DNA of 64,000 nt from Branchiostoma floridae (taxonomy: Eukaryota; Chordata; Leptocardii; Amphioxiformes; Branchiostomatidae). The position numbers and the translations under genes are program-made. The notes under the pieces were generated by a model. It did not search any database and was not told the DNA's origin. It was given only the letters and a program-made list of their open reading frames with translations. This document shows, in pieces, positions 20,201-33,421 of this stretch. Positions within the stretch are counted from its first letter, which is position 1; every line of letters begins with the position of its first letter. The stretch covers positions 17,840,401-17,904,400 of the forward strand of contig NC_049979.1 in the NCBI RefSeq assembly GCF_000003815.2, in the 5' to 3' direction.

Positions 20201-22815
20201 ATATAACGGTTTAACAAACCGTTGACGACGTACATGTTGTCCACCTACGTTCGATACCGATATCGTTTTCATATGGCCCTGACATTGTTACAACTTTAAG
20301 TTAATAACGCACCTAGATCTACATTGATATTAAAGATCGTTATAACTTATTTTTCCATACAAATGTCTCCCAGGAAAGACAGTTACAGGCCGTCAGCTGG
20401 CAGGCCTTGTGCAACAGTTCGTCGCTGCCCTGAACGACCCTAGGGCCCTGCCAACCCTACAGACCGCCTGGGACGCCGCCCTGATGACGCTGGTGGAGGA
20501 CACCGTGCGGGAGCTGCAGGAGCGCTATGTACAGGAGATGCGGCAGGGAATCCAACAGGCTGGCGGCATGCCGCTGGAGGAGGGTAAGCTCAGAGACATT
20601 CTTGTCTGTGTTGGCACTAACGGCTTTGTTTGGTTGATTCTTTCGTGTTACAACTCGACCAGGTATCAACATTGTTCATTTCTTCAAGAACCTCAAATCA
20701 GCACGTCGTGTAGAAAACAACATAGTCACAAGAAAAGTGAAGTTGTAATGATACAAAGTAACAAAATTAATGTACAAACCATCACCTTATTTTATTATGA
20801 ATAACATACTCATGATACGTACAACATGCTGTCACAGATCCCAACAGCAGCGTGCCATCTATGATGTCCCTGCACCAGGCTGTGTTTGAAGGGCTCCTGG
20901 ACACCCTGAAGGGTCGGCTCCACAGTTTTTGTGAGGCGGCCGAGATGACACAGGCCGTAGTGGATTTGACAGCTCGCGTCAATGGGACCCAAGGCAAGTT
21001 TCGTTTGTAATCTATCTTAATTCCCGATTTAATACTTGCAAAACCTAACATTGACCATGTCAGCAAACTATCATTCAATTACGTTTATCTCCATATAGAT
21101 GACAGCGGCTGTGGGATCTTGTCCAGCCTTCTGAGTGAAAACCGCAGCAGCTCGGAGAGTTTCTGTAATCAGCTGATACAGAACCTTTACCAGCCCATCA
21201 GCGAGAAGCTAGCCTCTCCGCCGGACAACTACGATATCAAGGTCGATCTAAAAGAAAACTCTCATTGAAAGGAAAATAGATTGTTGCAAGTTCCATCATA
21301 CAGATTTTATAAACAGGCTATGATAAACAAACACCGTTTTTTATGCATTAGATATACATGGTCTTAGTTTATCATGCCATAATTTTGAGCATCCCAAAAC
21401 TTAAAGACTCTGGTGCTTAACATGAGAGTTATGTGATTTTTCCAGGCTCTTGAAGCTGACCTGGCGCAGCTGAAAGCGACATACGACGAGGAAGCTAGAG
21501 GGCCATGCAAGCACAAGGTTTACCTGCAGTTCGCAGAATTCCTGGAGGGACAGAAGACGACATTTTCCACCATCAAGGTATCAACATCGCATTAATCATG
21601 ATGGATATTGCTACAGTAAGTAAAACAACGTTGGCATTAACATATACCCTCCGGTGTAAGTAAAAGAACGCTTGCACTTACTTATTCCCTAGATCACTGG
21701 CATTCCCTGCTGGAATGACCGAAAAGACTAGAAATGGGAATACATTTCTACTCAAGCCTATACCATATTTCTATACTCATTGATAATGGGTGAATGTCCA
21801 ATCAGGGTTACCAAGAGGAGGATTACAAGCTACAGGAGGAGACACGGCGGCGGGAGGCTGAGGTGGCCAACCTGCAGGAGGAGAGGCTGCAGGTGGAACG
21901 CCAGATGGCGCTGTCCATGAAAGAGCAGCAGGACCAAGTGGAGATGTTGATGGCGGAGTTTGGACGGGAAGTGCAGAATCTGAAAGAGGAAGAAAAGTAA
22001 GTTGATTTTTGAACCAGCCAACAGAAACTTAAGCTACAGAAACAACTATAACAAACCGATGAGAAATTCATACACTGAAATATTGGCCACGCTCCAAAGG
22101 TGACTAAATTACATTTGATATCACGTATTATCAAATACATGATTTCACCGAAATTGTGCGCAACAAATAAATTCAACGACGTTGTTGTTTTGTGCAGAGA
22201 GCGCCGAGACGCCATGTTGCGGAACCTCCAGGTGCAGATGGAGGAGAAGGCCCAGCAGAACGTGGCGATGCTGGAGGACCTGTCCCGCCGCCAGGAGGGC
22301 ATGGTGCAGCAGCAGATGGAGGCCATGCAGCAGCAGCAGCGCCAGCAGATGGACGGGATGATGGAGATGGCCAAGGCCATACAGGAACGGAACGACAAGC
22401 TCGCACGAGGTTTGTGGTCAACATCAGACTCGACAGTCAGTCAGTGCATATTCACTCATAGCGACATAACATTATCGTTAACGCTGACGTTATCCCGTAG
22501 GGACACAGTGATAGACCAAACTTTTATCTGCAACCCATTTTATGTGACAACATCTCTTTGTGATGTCCGAATTGCTTAATTCTTGTAATCAATGTGTTTG
22601 TGTGGATTTCTTCAGATATGCAAGAACAGGCACAGAAGGCAAAGTCTCCGGGGTTCTTGGACAACATATTGGGTTCCGTCGTTGACATCGTGAAGCAGGG
22701 GGCTAGTCTGTTCCTCATGTCCAAGTTTCCTCTTGCGGGCGCTGCCGCAGCCGTGGGTGCGGGGGCAGCCCAGGCAGTCACAAGTCGCACCGCAAAAGCA
22801 CCAAGCACTAAATAG
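17201..22815 (+). CDS. Guanylate-binding protein B with hydrophobic C-terminus (complete, 11 coding exons)
   Basis: This is the divergent paralogue of GBP-A. Exons: 17201-17536, 17732-17904, 19635-19800, 19927-20170, 20374-20583, 20838-20993, 21099-21241, 21446-21577, 21806-21996, 22198-22409, 22616-22815. They total 2163 nt with consistent phases, giving 720 residues. P-loop GPCRTGKS is at 74-81, DTEG at 125-128 and the RD motif (LLWLLRD) ends at 205. The helical domain is followed by a charged Glu/Gln coiled coil from about 521 to 665. The last 50 residues contain FLDNILGSVVDIVKQGASLF and an Ala/Gly-rich stretch, and there is no CaaX box. Intron 6 uses a GC donor (AAG|GCAAGT). The intron 7 donor (GTCGAT) and intron 10 donor (GTTTGT) are weak, but phases and homology support them. 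A likely poly(A) signal is ATTAAA at 23138-23143. Confidence 0.92.
18435..19323. mobile_element. TIR transposon in GBP-B intron 2, about 889 bp
   Basis: CATTGGCATAATACCGGTC at 18442-18460 is repeated inverted at about 19298-19316, and the homology extends outward as TAACATNCATTGG on both sides. The interior lacks a long frame and is partly GC-rich. It is non-autonomous, and no target duplication is obvious. It occupies about half of the 1.7 kb intron that separates the DTEG exon from the RD-motif exon. Confidence 0.75.
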
Positions 22816-23759
22816 TGAAATGTTGAAATATTCTATACTTTTAAGTTTTACCTTTGTAGAAAAACGTGGTAATTATATAGTATTACCTGCTTTATCGCAT
22901 AGTGTATTGCTTAGCGTGGTATGAAATCCGAAACATGGTCTGACTTACTGCTTCAGTTCTCCAAGTCCAACCTGTTGTCGTGTTTATGATGAATCTGTGC
23001 CGCGAGGTAGATACGGGGTATTTGTTCCAATATTTCCTGGAAGTAGGTTTACAACATGTAAAGTAAAGTAGCACAGTACTCGGAAGTGAAATCAGCCATG
23101 TGTATGTGTGAATTTGCATTGTTATGAATTTACTGCTATTAAAGTACACCTCAACAAATGATCCTGCTCAAGATGGTGCTCGTGTTTACCAAAACCATGT
23201 ACCCGGTAAGACAGAAACGGCGCACGAGACTTTTTCTCATGATCAGCTGGCACAAGCTTGAAAGGGAGTGGTAGGTTTACACGAGATCATTGGCGAAGGC
23301 TATAGGGACAGCCTGATTGAATCGTGGTCGGCCCGTCTTCGACGACCGCCGCCCCCTGTGGTAAGAGGCCGGCTATGGTCGTAGACACAGCATTTATCCA
23401 AGAGATAAACGTCAGTTTTTTAAACTTTTTTGTCGAATTAAGATGTTTAGTTTGTGTCATGATGTAACGTCGTAATGTTGATTCAGTAGTTCTTGCTGTT
23501 GATTAGACACATACGAAACTTTTATAATTATTATTTCCTCCGTTGTTATTACTGTCATTTTTATGCCATGTTATGTTGACTTAGATTATTTTGTTGTCAA
23601 CCTGAATTATATGTTACCATTCTAATTATTAGTTATCTTTGTTAATTTTGACTGTCATTTGTTATTCTGTTATTTTGACCTACATAAGCAAGTATTTTAC
23701 TTTGACCTACATAAGCAAATGTGCTTCTTGTCCATCGCTCACTTAACGAATGTGAATGA

Positions 23760-23900
23760 ACTAAAATAAGATGAAATGAGATGAAATAAGATAAAACAAA
23801 ATAAAACAGCAAAACAAAGTAAAATAAGATAAAGTAGAAATAAAAATAAATTGTTAAGTTAGAATATAAATTAAATTAGAAAATAGAATAAAATCAATCG
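23760..23900. repeat. Degenerate A-rich tandem array
   Basis: Imperfect repeats of units like AAAATAAGAT and AAATGAGATG run for about 140 bp. This is low-complexity DNA with no coding content. Confidence 0.8.
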
Positions 23901-24045
23901 GCGTAAATCTGCGCCTGAATACTGGTCAATTTTTGTAGGAGAAAAAGTATAGAATAGTTAGTACATTTGTCCAGACAATAACACCACTAACGTTAAATGA
24001 CCTCTTAAGCGACAATAATGTCTTGCCCTTGCCCTACCCACACAT

Positions 24046-24103
24046 AGCCCCAGACGACTGTTGCTCTCGAGCTATAAGCGATAACCAACAGTCGTCTGCG
24101 GCT
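24046..24103. repeat. 18-bp inverted repeat hairpin
   Basis: AGCCCCAGACGACTGTTG at 24046-24063 pairs with CAACAGTCGTCTGCGGCT at 24086-24103, with 17 of 18 positions complementary and a 22-base loop. It may be the core of a foldback element. It lies 665 bp upstream of the ENOPH1 start codon. Confidence 0.65.
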
Positions 24104-24767
24104 AACCCATACAATATCCCAATAACCCAATAACCGAAAAAATATTATGAAAGGAAAAGGTCACGATTCTTCCCACCAACCTCTGCTTGGAGAGTAACGT
24201 TACCAATAACCATCGGATATCGGAAATAACGCACGTCTACACTTTTAACAATACTGGTTTATTGTATAAATGAAAATAAGCCCACGTCTGAGGTCGAAGA
24301 ATACGGTATTTAGTCTATTAGTTGTACTAGTTTAGGCGAAGCCAAAACCAAGACACTGCAGGATCCTGCAGGGGTTTTCGGATAATATTTGTAACAAGTT
24401 TGAAACAACAACAACTATTTCAAGTAAAATGATATTTCAGTTGCACTCATTTAAAACTGCTGATACAGTTGATAATGAAAGTTTGAACATGTTTGAACTG
24501 ATTCACATATGTTGTACACAATTTGAAAGTAACTGACAAAGAAACAGGTTATGTCTAGGTCATTCACCTTTGACCTATGTACTCTCACATGGCCGGTTCG
24601 CAGTCACAGAGAGCGGATCACTCTTCCGTAGCTGTCCGAAGTTGTCGAAAGGAACGAGCACCAACAGAGCTTCAGAACACCTTTATGCCTGATGGTAGGC
24701 TAGATATTAAACGTCATATCTCTAGAGACTCTGCGATTGTTGGACGTAGAATACTTTGACGTCTAGC

Positions 24768-27333
<2,566 letters not shown>

Positions 27334-30154
27334 CCTTGTGCAAACTTATCAGCGACATGGACATTACATAGCTGTCTGTTAAAAGGATACAGTTGACATA
27401 CAGACTTTTAATTGGCAAGTCCCAATCTGAACTGTAAATCCAACACAAAACATGGCACTTTCCAAATCCTGATGTTTGTGTTACAGTACAAGAATGGCTA
27501 TGAAGATCAGATAAATGAATATTTGTCTGAATAAAGCAGTCAAAAAGCAATCAAGCAGGCTTGTCATCTTCAATTTAGCCTCTTTCTTTTGCATTCTGCA
27601 TAGTTTGGATTACGTATGTTTTTGCTCTATATACTGTTTTGCTGGCCGCAAACTGTTTTAAGAGAATAACTCTTGCCTACAGGATAATTAAGACTTGCTT
27701 TTCATGTCAGGGCACCTGGACTGAATGTTGTGAGCATCAAATACAGAAATACCGTGTTCTAGGTAGAGAGAACTATAAGGACTACGGACTATGAACTAGA
27801 GAGCTGGTACTGAAAAAGTCTTGGGGGAGGGGTATTGACTGGTACAGAGAATGGAAGTCTTCAACCATCACGTTGTGCATGACAAAATGCAGTGAGGAGT
27901 ATTTTCAAACCAATGTCTTGCCCCTTATCTTTTCCCTGGAGCAGTCTGTGGAAAATACTATGAATGTAATGCAATGCAACATCCATCTCTGCACAGTTCC
28001 AATAAACCCATCAAACGTACTGTTACTGTGACTTTTCTTGTCATAATTTTGGTGATGCTTGAATCTATGATCCTTAAAAAGGGAGTTTTGACAATTATCA
28101 TATGAATCACTACTAGGTTGAAACTTTGCAAATTAGAACATTACAGGTACTTTGACAATTTTTTTTAACCAACTTTTAGTTTTTACATTCAAAGTGTCCT
28201 ATATATTCAAACTAATTGCTGCATGGAAATTGCCATATGGTCATAGCATAAGTAAGGTTTTGAAAGCATATTTTCAGACATAGGATAGCTTGGTTCTACT
28301 TACATCCTCTTATTAACAAGGGCTGTAGTGTGAAGAATTTTTCACAACTGAAACAGTAACAAAATCATGACTCAGACACTTTTCTTTGGTCTTTCAAACA
28401 TTTATATAACAAAGTCTTTCCAGTTACAGTAGCAGTGGCTGCCATGATCATGCAATTGAACAGGCGGAAGGCTGAGGGAAGCGAAGGCACACCGAAGTCA
28501 TTGCCAACCAGCAGGGACAGATGCTACTGTAAAGAGCCACTGACTGACCAATTCCTGTCTCAACTGAAAACTGGGCATATTGCAACACATGGATGCAAAT
28601 ATAATGACAGGCAAGGGACTAAGTGTTTTAACTGGAAGGTGTTTGAGTCTATTAATGTTGAAATTATGAGTACCCTCCATCATAACATCTCTACATTGAG
28701 TAGTGCAATACAGAAATGTTAACACTCAACAGCTTTCCGACTTAACTTACAGTACGTTTCCATAAACAGGTAAGGAAAGCAGCTCGCTGTTGTCAGGTAC
28801 ACCAACAGATGTAATGGACTACCAGTCACGTAAATAAACATAACTTACTTATTTGGGAAGTCTTCCAAGTCTCTATACTTGTGAGAGTCCCATGCCTGTA
28901 CAATTGATTTGCCTTACATGTACTTGGTCTAACATAGAAATGAAAGGCACTATCATTGTTGTCAAAACCTTGAAGACCTATCCAAGCCACAACCAACACA
29001 GGAACAAACAGAGAAGAAAAACGGGCAGAGAAACTGTCAACGTCGGTTTTGAGAACATGGATCTTGTTGCTCCATTTCAAAATTCAGGAGGGGGTGACTC
29101 AGACCCTTAAATCTTATCTACCATATTTACATTTTTGCACAAGTACTTTTTAACAATCCCCAATCAATTATTTAACTCCTTCATTTAAGTAAATGAAAAT
29201 GCACCACATCCTGCATTGTTTTATCTGTTTCTTCGAGATCAAGCTTGATCATTTTTTAACCCCTCCAAAACTTTGAACAGTGGACATGCTCTCCACGGAC
29301 TGTGCCTCCCATTACTAGACAAAGGGACTTTGCTGAAAATATTGAAAGTTCTGTAAAATACAAAGCAGCTTTACATTTGACATCTTTTAGGAAAGTTCAG
29401 TCTCTTAACTGTCATTTATACTTCTTGTAGGTTTCAGAAACTTTTCATCTAATCAGTTATACATGAGTATTTCTGTATATCCAGCATCAGTACAACAAGA
29501 AATATCATTTGCATTTTGTTACCTTACATTTGTAAATGCTTCCCTCTTACTGGCTAGCAATTGCATGTGTTCAACATAACAAAGGAGTTGATGTATTCAA
29601 ATGAACAAAGGCAAAACAAATGTAACTAGTTAAGTATTTGTGTAAAAGAAGTATTGATACAAGTACTGTCCTTCCTGGCCACAAAAGCTAGCATACTGGG
29701 CATGAGTACCAAGTCATAAATACAGAACAAGTTCAAGTGACCAAAGCTATAGTAAATCTGCAACTTTACAATTACCATATACTGATCTCTAAAGGCCCCT
29801 ATGTTGTTATAGTCATCAATTATCATAGGTTATTTGATTGCTATCTACAAATTAAGCAGGCAATAAAGGCTCAAAGACCAATCCTCACATTACATGGGAA
29901 AGGCAGTCCACTTTTTTGCATATACACCTTCTTAATATATTTGTATTGGAACATCCCATCCACACCACAGTTATCATTAGCCCACAGCAGCAAACACTAT
30001 GGCACAGACATACAGGTACACTGAACAAACCCATGCATCTTCCAGCACATGCACACTTGTTTACACACTGCATCCACAGTCTCTACGCTTCTTGTATGTT
30101 TTTGTCCGAAGCAACAATAGTAGTAATCAAGGTGGCTAGAAAATGGAGTCAACA
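27334..30154. other. Convergent intergenic DNA between ENOPH1 and HECTD1
   Basis: It contains the ENOPH1 3' UTR (AATAAA at 27530-27535 and again near 28000) and the HECTD1 3' UTR on the minus strand. One 95-codon frame (28435-28722, plus) shows no recognisable family and no convincing splice context. Nothing else was recognised. Confidence 0.6.
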
Positions 30155-33100
30155 TTAATTTAGGTGGAATCCCTTTTCCCTTGTTGCGGCTAGGAGTCTC
30201 TCTCGTAATATCTCTTCAGAGGAGTACTCGGGGAGCTTCAGGTAGTGTACACAGGTGTTGACAGACGGGAAGCTGCCATCAGAGGCGTCCACTTTGCGGA
30301 CGATGGTGAGGCGTGGGTACAGGTTGGCCAGACCACCGGGGGGGAGGGAGGAGCAACCAGTGGCAAACTGGAGGAACGCCTTCCGCTCATCAGCATTCAG
30401 GTTGCACATCACGTTAACAAACCTTTGGAAACCAGGGCTGTGGGCAGAGAGAGAACAGAATCAAATTATGTGTTTAGTGCCATAGATATCACAAGACGAA
30501 ATTGAGCAACACACATTTTTTTTACCTTCTACAAGGCTATTTCCTATTCAAGACTGAACAAGAAGATGCAAGCTTCTACCTTGTTCACATAACCAACTCA
30601 AAATTTTCATCACTGGAAAATGTACCAGTTGGTTTTGCTGGAAAGGGGAGACTGCACAATGTTCTAGTTTGACTGATTGGCATTTATTGTACAGTGTAAC
30701 ACAACAATAGAGTGCAACACAATAGCATGGTTTTGTACCTTTCCCTGGTATATCCTAGCTTGGGCTCTGTGTAGTTCAGGATGTCATCCCTGATCCAGGA
30801 AGGTGCCTGGTCCCCACTGATCATCAGCTGCACTTCTGTGGGACTGAAGCCTTGAAGCTTCTCCATGGGAAACACCTCGGAGAAGCCAGCTGAGGAAAAA
30901 AATTATTACTTAGAGAGGTCTGCTGAATCTGGCTTCTGAGCATACAGCATTCCATAGCCTTCTCCAATAAACCCCACATTGCCATTCTTAAGTGCATGAT
31001 GCACTTCTCTTCTTTGCAACATTCTTCACACTACATTCTCCAGAAACCCCATTCTGATCTTAATGAAATTCATTTAACTATAATACTGCATGACTTTCTG
31101 CTATGTACATGAACCAAAGTTATCATTAAGCTGTTAAATTGCTATTGGTTATCATACCTCTGAATGCCTCCAGCTGTTTCCTAACACCAGTGTTCATGCA
31201 GAAGTCAAACATCACCTCCACATACTCTTCCAAGTTGTCCAGAGAAAGATGCTGTAACAAGACAAACATAAATTGTCATTTGCTAGGGATCCTTCCTTCT
31301 TTCCTGGCATGAATGAGATACTGTGATTATTTTTACATTGTGTAAACCCCAACAATTAAATGATAACTGCAAAGGTCTATGCTTTCAGTACCAAATAAAT
31401 TTAGATGAAAATAGCATTATCCTTTTGTCTTATTTTGTTTTTCTTCTTATACAAATAAGTGATGCCTGAGATGTTAACAATACATCACTTTCTCCACCAC
31501 CAACTGGTACCCACCTCATCAGAGCCATTGGGTTTCAGGTCCAGGTGGGAGAATCCATACACCTTGGAGGAGGGTGAGTAGGTGAAGTCCAACCTGCATG
31601 AGGAAAAAGGAGAATGTTTCATATACATCATCTGTTGAGCAGCTACAACATCAGGAAATTTGAAAAAAAATTAAAAGAAATAAACTGCATCCACATGTGC
31701 TATGCTTTATATACATCATCTGTTGAACGGCTACTACATTAGGAAATTTAAAACAAATTAAAGAAAGAAACTGCCTCCACATGTGCTAATGGCGTTTTTC
31801 AGACTAAGTACTGATCCTGGCTGGAGAGTGATTACACATACCCCAGGTCCTCTAACTTGCAGGGTGGTCCTGATCCAATTGGGTTCACCAGGCACAGGTT
31901 CTGCAGCTGATTGGACCTGTCATCCTCCGACAGGGAGTTATCATTCAAGATGACGCGCTTCTTCGCAGCCAGCTCCTTCAGTTGGTTCAGGAAACGTGCA
32001 CGATGCGGGTTCACCAGCTCAAAGTCTTCCCAGTTCAGCAATCCTGTCAACAACAATCAACAATCAATTATTCATGAATGTATTAAGATAGGATTACTAA
32101 TTGTAGAGCAGACATTCTAGTGTTTGTGTGTTACGCAATTCATCCTTTCCGGTCATCTGATTTAAAAGGAACTTTGAATGAATACCAGTATTTGCTTTCA
32201 TTGATTCAACCTTGGCTTTGCTAGATTAGTTTACTAGTACAACCTAGATGACGTCGGATGCATAAGATAAATGGAATGACCAGAAATAAAAGGCACTTGG
32301 CTTGACAGAACCTATGAAAACATCAATGCTAACCTGTAAACCAGGCAGGTGACTTGGGTTTGGGTGGGTCCTGTACCAGATCATACTTGGAGTCATCGTC
32401 TGTGATGTAGCCTGTAATGATTTCTGTACCATCTTCAGTGGATGCCTCTGACTGGGTCTCATTGGAGTGTAGGTCGATTTCTGACATGCTGCGGTGATAC
32501 TCTGCACAAGTCTCTGTCATGCTGTTATCTGCGTCCCCAACACACATCAACTTCAGGAAGGGGCGTGACATGGGCAGGTCTACCAGTCGTCCGTCCTGCA
32601 AGCTCTTAGCCAGGAAGATGCCCAGGAAGTGGAACATGCAGGCCACACGTTCTGTTGCCTCTGCATCCTGCTGGAGTGGTGCAGGGAACAGTCCACAGGC
32701 ACGCTGGACATAGTAGCCTGGTGGTTTGGTGCCATGTCCTATATCCACCTAAAAACAAGGAAATGGCTTTGAGTTTGAGGGAGGGTAGCTGATAGTTGTC
32801 TACATCTTTGCATGAGGTATAAGCTGACACACCTGTATCATGCTCCTGCTATGCAGTTACAGCAGGACAACATGTGCAAACAAAACATTAAACAAGTCAC
32901 GTGAACAACCTTCCACCAAGTGAATTCTAATCATATCAAGCTGAAAGAAATGTAAACATTGTGTTCACCTCTCTAGCCTGATCATCAGGGAAGTCATCAT
33001 CACACAGCCACAGCCCCAGGGACTTCCTCTGCAGCTCAGCAGCCACCAGAGCATAGAACTCCAACGTGGGACCCAGTCCTGTGCCTTCCTCACCAAGAAA

Positions 33101-33421
33101 CTCCACCTGGAACACAGACAGGTCATGGGTGAGCACTGCTTCCTCATCAATGGTCCAAATGGAGTGCAATCTATGTGATAAATGACTGGCAGAAAAACTT
33201 CAAGGTCAAGACCGGCCCTTACCTCTAGAACTGATTTCCTGTCAGAATGTAGTCTCATGACATTGACTGCCCATTCCATCAGACTCTCGCCTCGTGGGAC
33301 CTTGACTCTCTCGTGCTTCAGGCGCCCGACCCGGAACTCGTGGTGGTCATCACGCCGTGGTGAGGGTCCGCGTGACCTTTCCAGAGCTGCATCTCTCTTG
33401 TTCTGTAGCCATACAATTGCT
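30155..33421 (-). other. HECTD1: HECTD1 catalytic HECT domain exons
   Basis: Exons 34-41 encode the C-terminal HECT domain. The N-lobe carries [20 protein letters not shown] (33106 down) and [20 protein letters not shown], the E2-binding face. The C-lobe carries [36 protein letters not shown] in the last exon (30155-30437) contains the cysteine that forms the ubiquitin thioester. All key residues are intact, so the ligase should be active. An acidic insert between the lobes ([11 protein letters not shown], exon 36) is also found in vertebrate HECTD1. Confidence 0.93.

Larger units (their letters stand above)
22816..24767. other. Intergenic DNA between GBP-B and ENOPH1
   Basis: It contains the GBP-B 3' UTR (poly(A) signal ATTAAA at 23138-23143), a degenerate A-rich tandem array, a strong hairpin at 24046-24103, an isolated transposon end at 24183-24199 and the ENOPH1 promoter and 5' UTR. 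No conserved coding exon was recognised. Confidence 0.6.

Noticed and set aside
21823-22424. Minus-strand frames over GBP-B exons 9-10
   Set aside because: They are shadows of the Gln/Glu-rich coiled coil on the plus strand and cross a well-supported intron.
28435-28722. 95-codon plus-strand frame between ENOPH1 and HECTD1
   Set aside because: It begins at a non-ATG codon, has no recognisable motif, shows no splice context linking it to ENOPH1 and lies in a probable 3' UTR.
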